Positions 58,088-64,000 of a stretch of DNA of 64,000 nt are shown here, piece after piece. The DNA lies in contig NC_088301.1 in the NCBI RefSeq assembly GCF_032854445.1, forward strand, positions 32,966,402 to 33,030,401, in the 5' to 3' direction. The notes under the pieces were generated by a model, which saw nothing but the letters and a program-made list of their open reading frames with translations, ran no database searches and was not told where the DNA came from. The first letter of the stretch is position 1; each line of letters begins with the position of its first letter. The position numbers were made by a program, and so were the translations under genes. The DNA is from Liolophura sinensis. Lineage: Eukaryota; Mollusca; Polyplacophora; Chitonida; Chitonidae.

Positions 58088-60751
58088 CTGTAATTAAAGA
58101 GAAAAAAACTCCAACTTAACTTGAGGAAAAGATCAATATTTGTTGGCATGCTATGGTGCTATAATATACAAGGATACACTTGTTTGCACATGACTTCTGA
58201 AAAGCAATAGCAGCTTTTATGCATGAAATCATGTGACCGCTTGCTGACAAAATCGAGTCTGAGATGAATATTTCATCAAACAATATTTAAGCTATACATG
58301 TCATTTGCACACACCACCTCATACAATGATAACATCATTATTTTTAATATTACGCTTTCTGTTTGACCTCTTTCTGCTTTGAATATATTATTTTCAGTGT
58401 GGATAGTCTGTGGAATGAATAGCGCATTAATAAAATGTATATATATATATACAAACAGCACTCTGATGAAATGTGGCGAATTGCAGGAATTCAACAAATT
58501 CCAACTGCAGATGACCACCACAACACAATATTCACCCTTGCTCACTTGATAAATCCTGTACTACTAAGCACAAGGCCATATAATATAATTACAGGCAATC
58601 AATGTCATAATGAATGAAAAGAAAACTGAACAGATGTGGTAATTATGAGTCTGAATTTAAGAATGGTCAAATTTAGAAAAGTTTCTTGTTCGGTCAGTCA
58701 TAGTCAAGGTGAAAGAAATTAAATCTGACACTGTTGTTAACTGACACAGTAATTTGGTCAAATCCATACTTATGACAATCTTGGAAATCTTACGAGGACC
58801 AAGGTTACATGTATAAGGAGGTTTTGGGGGTTAGAGCCTACAGGTAACATACTGCTGGAAAAACCTATCACTTTACACTACACTCATCAGCTAATGATAT
58901 TACATGAATAATTAAATAAAGATTATATATGAATAATCCTTTGTCTCTCCATATGTGTCGCCACGGTACCTCATAATCTCTTACCTTGCTATACATGTAT
59001 CAAGCGTGAAATAAAATAATTCATGATCATGAGGCGCACATGTATATAATATAATTATTACTGTGGAACTCAAATGAGCTAGGTTTATTAGCATCAGTCA
59101 GGACACTTCTCTGCAGGCCTCTGAACTGCCGAACAGCCTTGAATATTAAGATTTCTCCCCTTGCCCCCAAAACAACTGAAATTGTTTACCTTTAGCCTAT
59201 AAGACACTCTTTCTGGAAAAGTAATTAGAATAATTGCAATACTTTCAGTGCCATGTAATACATAAAACCTTAAAATAAATAAAATCTGCAAATATCAGCA
59301 TTTCCTCCATTTAGCTGTTTATTGAATTACTGTTTATATGTCCTTTTGATATCTGAAAAAATAACTTTGTTTTTACATTCATGAATATGTGTTGAGAGAC
59401 ATGAAATGTAAGAGTATTTTAAAGTAATACATAACACATCAGGCAAGGTAAGAAAAGACTTCTTCCACTGGGCTTTTAATTGGCATTTTTTTTCTTTCTT
59501 TTTTTTTCGCCTTCAGATACAAGGGGATTCTATTCATCTGCTTTCTGTTTTAGCACCCAGGACCTATTTAAAACATAGCCGACAATAAGTTTTGTTCAAT
59601 TCAAAAGATTAAACGGCTGGATTACTTTTAACAGATGCTTTACTTAATGCAGGCTTTGACGTCTACACATCTGATGACTTAAAAAATCAGTGTATACCAA
59701 TTATACGGATGGCTACAAGCTGTAACTTAAGGTCAGTAAACCTTTCCACAAGGAATAGCTAGGCAGTCATCCAGGGCTCTACCTGTGCAACTGGAATACT
59801 TTTAGTTAGATGTAGCCTCTGTACCTCTATGATACATTAGACGACATACGATTCTGGATATATAGAAACAAGGCCTGCACCTCCATACCATGAGCCCGGT
59901 ATCCCTGCTAGGTAAAAGTTGTACCAGCCACTGTTTGACTTTACTGGATCTCGAGCATGTGAAAACTTTCATACCAGTCTCTTCCGTCTGGTTATAGGGC
60001 TTCTGCAGATTCCTTGTTCATGGGAATTGATGATTCATGGGATATACTGCAACATGGGGAAAGAATAGCATAGCAGTTCACATATGATATAAGCCACAGA
60101 TGTAGGAGTTGGGCAAATCCAACGTTTTTCAGTCAAAATAATTAAATGACATACCAACATACCAACATGCCAACTCCCTGTATATATACACGAGTGCGAC
60201 CAGACTGCATACATAGAAACTCATATTTATTAGCCAGTAATTTATAATAAAAGTTGTATAACATCAGGGTGGTCATAGTCTTGAATCAGTGTTTGTCGCT
60301 AAATTTATCACTTATTTTATGTCCGATGTAAAGTCATAACTTGAAGTGCGAAAATGAACGTCATCTTAATTTTACACAGGGTCTAAAGAATTTTTGTTTG
60401 TATTTCTTGTGTTTGGTAGGTGGAAGGCGTGAATTGCTGATCTATTTCCTCTTGCCCAAATAACTTATAAATTATCAGAAGGTATCTTGTAATACAGCAA
60501 ATGACAGTCACATATACACTCACATTTGACGCACATGTTCATACGTTGTCATGTGTCAACATGAAGTTGGGTCATTGCTAGTCGCAACCGTGTACACAAA
60601 TCAAGCAGATGCGATAATGAGTAAAACACACCATTTGAATGTCAGTGAACAAAAGCAACACATCTGTGATGAACACAATATATCTGTTATAACTATCCGA
60701 TCCTTATTACTCAGTTGTCAGGCAAATAGAAGTGTAATAAATCGTGTTTAC
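58088..60751. other. CSPP1: First intron of CSPP1 (putative)
   Basis: AT-rich, nothing recognised. Defined only by the candidate non-coding exon at 60752. Confidence 0.45.
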
Positions 60752-61520
60752 CTCTCTCGGTTCCCTGTTCTTTCCATGTCCAAGTATTCGACCATACGCA
60801 TGCTCAGTGGCCCACGAGATAATACGAGATCTCCGCTTGTCAAAAAAATTCGTCTGCTCTTTCTTCTCGCTGTATTCATGTACTCTAAAAATTCATAGCT
60901 TGAGTTAACAATTACTGACAGCCCTGTCTTTCCATGTCTAGAGACACCAGATGTATGGCGTTTACAATTACAGATGAATATTTGAAATAGTGGCGACAGT
61001 GGCGTGGACAGTCCGGTGTCTTTCCAGTTTTCCCATGATGCTCTTTGTACTAACAGTTGCCAGGTGGCTATCACTATCACAACTTGTTTTTAAACGTATG
61101 TCGTACACATGTGTTTAATTGTTCTGTAATTACGTTACAGAATACAGATATCATCTGGCAGTGTCGACCAACGTCTCCATAGTAAGTTTAGTGTCTTGCA
61201 AATATATGTGACAGACGGCGCATGAGTACCGTGCAGACTGCTGCCTTTTCGTAAATGACAAGTATGCTAGACTTGCTAATAAATATGGATGGATATTTAC
61301 CTTTGGCATGATCAACATCTTTTTTAATAGTCAGGGGCCATAGGATCCTAAGCACAGTAAAGGAAAGTCTGAGCGGGCGTGGTAGGTTAGTAATCGACTG
61401 TTTTCTGAAATTTTACAATTCTTTCTACCGGGGCGAAGGGGGCCTAGCCATGACTACACGAACTTCACAAATATAAAAGAGCATGGCGTGGTTATCCAGT
61501 AGTACATCGGGATACATTAT
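60540..61520. promoter_or_regulatory. Candidate divergent promoter region
   Basis: CpG dinucleotides are visibly denser here than in the flanking introns. The region sits between the CSPP1 donor at 60752 and the plus-strand redox gene at 63177. No TATA box or initiator can be assigned with confidence. This is an inference from composition and gene layout only. Confidence 0.35.
60752..60900 (-). other. CSPP1: Candidate non-coding first exon of CSPP1 (upstream end arbitrary)
   Basis: On the minus strand a strong donor, GAG|GTAAAC, lies at 60752. Joined to the acceptor at 58087, it puts an upstream ORF (MERTGNRE then NIN and stop) before the true start, so translation would reinitiate or leak to the CSPP1 ATG. 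The surroundings are CpG-richer than the intron below. The transcription start is not visible and the right boundary is a guess. Confidence 0.35.
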
Positions 61521-61904
61521 TACATACATGTATATAATACATCATGGATGATGGCATGAATTAGCCCCAGGTGGCTATTTCAAATCCTCTCTTTACACTG
61601 GTACGACCTCCACCATAACAGTATAGAGGAGATGAAATACCCACCTGGGGATAGCATAGATTGACTTCATTACAAACAGTCTAATAGTGAAAATTTACCG
61701 ACAGTTGTCATACATGGAATATCTGGAGTTTATGTTTTCTAGGGTTTTATTCGGTAATGAGACAGCTACCATTATGTACAGTATGTTGGATTTCATCATT
61801 TCTTTATAATGAGTCATACGTTACAGTTCATTTCCCAGAGGCAGATCGTTTAAGTTGCATAATATTGGGTATGCATTATCCTTTACTGAATGTCAGCTTT
61901 TTGT

Positions 61905-62064
61905 CAGGGGGAACCCACAGGTTGCTGCAGATCTTCCCACATACATCTCGAAAGGAGGCCAGCATGCATGAGATGGATTTGAACCGCATTGCTCAGAGGC
62001 TCCAGCATCATTGTGCCGCCCTGGCAAGCTAACCATTCGGCCATGGAGCCCCCCCCCCCCCCCC
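61905..62064 (-). mobile_element. tRNA-derived SINE head, different subfamily
   Basis: On the minus strand, GCTCCATGGCCGAATGGTTA and GGTTCAAATCC give A-box and B-box-like sequences spaced as in a tRNA. GAGGCCAGCATGCATG and a CCACAGGTTGC segment resemble the other SINE, but the conserved 3' tail is missing. A 16-base C run abuts it. Confidence 0.6.
62049..62064 (+). repeat. Run of 16 C
   Basis: Abuts the 5' end of the minus-strand SINE head at 61.9-62.05 kb. Confidence 0.9.
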
Positions 62065-63176
62065 ACCCCGCCCCTGGACAATTTAAGTAGGCACTCATTT
62101 GAGAAAAACAAAACAAACAAAAAAATTATTTCTAATCAGAAAATTAAATAGGCAGACAAGATATTTCTTAGTCCCTTGGGATGGATAGAGTGAAGCAAGA
62201 CCACAACATTGTTACATCAAAAAATGTTTGTACCCAAATGTCCACATTGTTGCAATGTATCAGTTTTATCCTGTGACATAAGGATATCTTTAATTTGATG
62301 TCATGATAAGCTGGAAAAGGAATGTTTGACATCACTAAAAATGCGCCAGGGTTTTGCTACCTGACATTTGTGGTATACATTTGTCACTTGATGTCTCTAG
62401 CAACAAAGATGATGTAACATGGCACTGAATATATAAGAACTTTGTAAACACATTTTAAAGCAAAGCTACAAATATCAACAAAAATTGACAGCAGTAGTTT
62501 ATTTACCTGTCTGCTGAGTAAATTTCTTATTTATTTTCAAAGCTTGCATCCTCATGATACTTTTATAGTTTTAACCCTAAGATGATATGATATTCTGAAT
62601 ACTACATAGCCTTAAAACCAGTAATTTACATAAAAGCTCCTTTGTACTCAGCTGGTCAACACCAATGTTATGTTCTTTGATTTATGGTTATTGTCTATAG
62701 AAAGTTCATCTCGCTTGAGATTTTCAGCCAATGAGGAACTTTTGCAATGTGCAAAAATTCGAAAACTTGGATTGTTGTATATATTGTTATATATTGTTGT
62801 GGTTAAGGAGAAGAATGTTATTTGAAGAAATGTCAATGTTACAACCAAGTCACATTATGCTGATTTTCAGTGTACCTGTACATGTGAACCACATTAACAC
62901 ATCGTATGTCATATCGGATTCATATGAAACTAGCAGTACATGTTAACTGGAACTAATATAACAAATAACATATATTTCTTATATTAGTCCCAGATGTTAA
63001 TAATTCTGTACTACAGTGATGAAATGCTCTACAGCTTGAAGCATTGGGAATAGTGCATGTTTACACATAAGTCTGTATCTACATTCATGTATATGAATTT
63101 GTGATTACATACTAAGACAAGAGCGTATTGTGTATATTAAGTACACAAAACCTAAAGTTATGACTTTCTGTTTCAG
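62065..63176. other. Upstream intron or flank of the redox gene
   Basis: AT-rich with no exon seen. The acceptor at 63176 implies an untranslated exon somewhere to the left, not located. Confidence 0.5.
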
Positions 63177-63534
63177 CTTTCCAACATTGCTATATTATGG
63201 AGTTGTTCACAGATGTAGCACTGTTGTCAAAATCACCTCCCTCAGACACAGCATTGACAGAAGCTGAAGAAGCTAATGAAAAAACTTGTAGTATCACAGA
63301 CTGTAAACAACTTGAGAACAAAATAGTGGCATTGTTTTTTAGTGCCAGCTGGTGTCCAGCCTGTCAAGAGTTTACTCCCTTGTTAACACAGATGTATGAT
63401 GAACTCATTAGAAGAAATGCTCCATTTGAGATAGTAGCTGTTCCTTTTGACCGAACAAAAGAATCTTGTGACAGATTTTTTGTACAGGAAAGTGGAGATT
63501 GGTTAACCGTTCAGTTTGATGACTCCATAATAGG
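63177..63534 (+). CDS. Nucleoredoxin-like (thioredoxin-fold) protein, first coding exon
   Basis: An acceptor (TTTCTGTTTCAG|C) precedes ATG at 63197. The exon runs to donor GG|GTAGGT, phase 2, so the gene continues past the right edge. It reads MELFTDVALLSKSP ... KIVALFFSASWCPACQEFTP ... FEIVAVPFDRTKESCDRFF. The beta-strand IVALFFSA followed by W-C-P-A-C-Q-E-F is the thioredoxin/tryparedoxin active-site layout. Both redox cysteines are present, whereas vertebrate NXNL2 has lost the second one. The family includes nucleoredoxin, the nucleoredoxin-like rod-derived cone viability factors and invertebrate tryparedoxin-like proteins; which one cannot be settled from one exon. It is divergent from CSPP1, with about 2.3 kb between the candidate CSPP1 first exon and this exon. 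Confidence 0.9.
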
Positions 63535-64000
63535 GTAGGTATTATGCTAATACAAGCCAGAGCAACCTGATAGTCAAATTGCAAAACAGTTTGCGGCTGT
63601 GTGAGTTCCTAGTAGCTTGAGAAGGATTTGTGGATCATCAGTTGCTGCGAACAAGTAAATGGAGGAGCTTACCACTGTCCAGGCTATGACCAGCATTTAT
63701 AACAGTGACCAGGACCTGGTCCCTTTGCATTGTTTTAATATTATTGTGATGAGAACACAGCATTTTGAGTAATCCTAGACCAGTGACGTATAGTAAATAG
63801 CAATTAACAGCCCTGCATTTTTTTTACCTACTGCTTAAGCCATGGTGCCAGGAGGCATGTAATTCACTCCTATTTTTGCATTTACATGAACAATTACAAG
63901 TAGAATAAAACCCTAACTTAAATTGGTAAGTGGCCGTGTTTCATCATTTATGTATGAAAATTTGCAAGCTATCACTGTTGTTACTTTTCTGGTTTTTCTC
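63535..64000 (+). other. First intron of the redox gene (partial)
   Basis: Begins GTAGGT. No further exon before the edge. Confidence 0.7.

Noticed and set aside
60551-61080. ORFs of 115 and 110 codons on both strands at 60.6-61.1 kb
   Set aside because: They overlap on opposite strands in the CpG-richer promoter region and show no recognised domain.
61904-62120. Gly-rich ORFs near 62.0 kb
   Set aside because: They are products of the C16 run and the SINE head.

Overview
The window is eukaryotic, AT-rich and intron-dominated. It most likely comes from a lophotrochozoan animal, probably a bivalve or other mollusc. The reasons are long introns with small GT-AG exons, a large excess of ACATGTA/TACATG words, and tRNA-derived SINEs and a 'GGGTTTAACGTCGTACTTAAC'-type repeat that I associate with mollusc genomes. 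Species cannot be fixed from the sequence alone. Nothing bacterial, viral or CRISPR-like is visible.

One gene fills nearly everything from about 58.1 kb down to the left edge. It is a minus-strand orthologue of CSPP1 (centrosome and spindle pole associated protein 1), a ciliary and centrosomal microtubule-binding protein. I resolved about 45 coding exons by hand from splice sites, reading phase and resemblance to the human protein as I remember it. The phase chain holds across almost the whole gene. The order is: a start exon (58.0 kb); a repeated series of 'GLPxG ... KKLxEERxKEYNxLL' modules (52 to 36 kb) interrupted by one large 522-bp exon with internal 36-residue repeats; a middle part with the YEEIL...EENRYR, DPEKDPDRL and YNPFGRGGGGAP landmarks (28 to 16 kb); a charged coiled coil (15.7 to 14.2 kb); and a C-terminal part with SPPVPA, VLNQLAAMRRQL, DIFEGAR and SDSAFIG landmarks (13.8 to 3.6 kb). 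The last C-terminal exons run into a 200-N gap (3101-3300) and the left edge and are incomplete. The phase chain fails around 36.2-29.5 kb and around 6.8-6.2 kb, marking missed exons, alternative exons or base errors.

At the right edge a plus-strand gene begins at 63,177. It encodes a thioredoxin-fold, nucleoredoxin-like protein with a W-C-P-A-C active site. The two genes are divergent, and the 60.5-61.5 kb stretch between them is comparatively CpG-rich and probably holds promoter sequence.

Introns carry young SINE insertions with perfect target-site duplications (41.8, 45.0 and 49.3 kb), older SINE fragments, a MITE-like pair (7.2 and 33.4 kb), a four-copy dispersed repeat, a perfect 22-bp hairpin (27.0 kb), long G or C runs, and one coding-like plus-strand ORF nested in an intron (50.3 kb). 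The left end carries a near-perfect 446-bp direct duplication next to the assembly gap.
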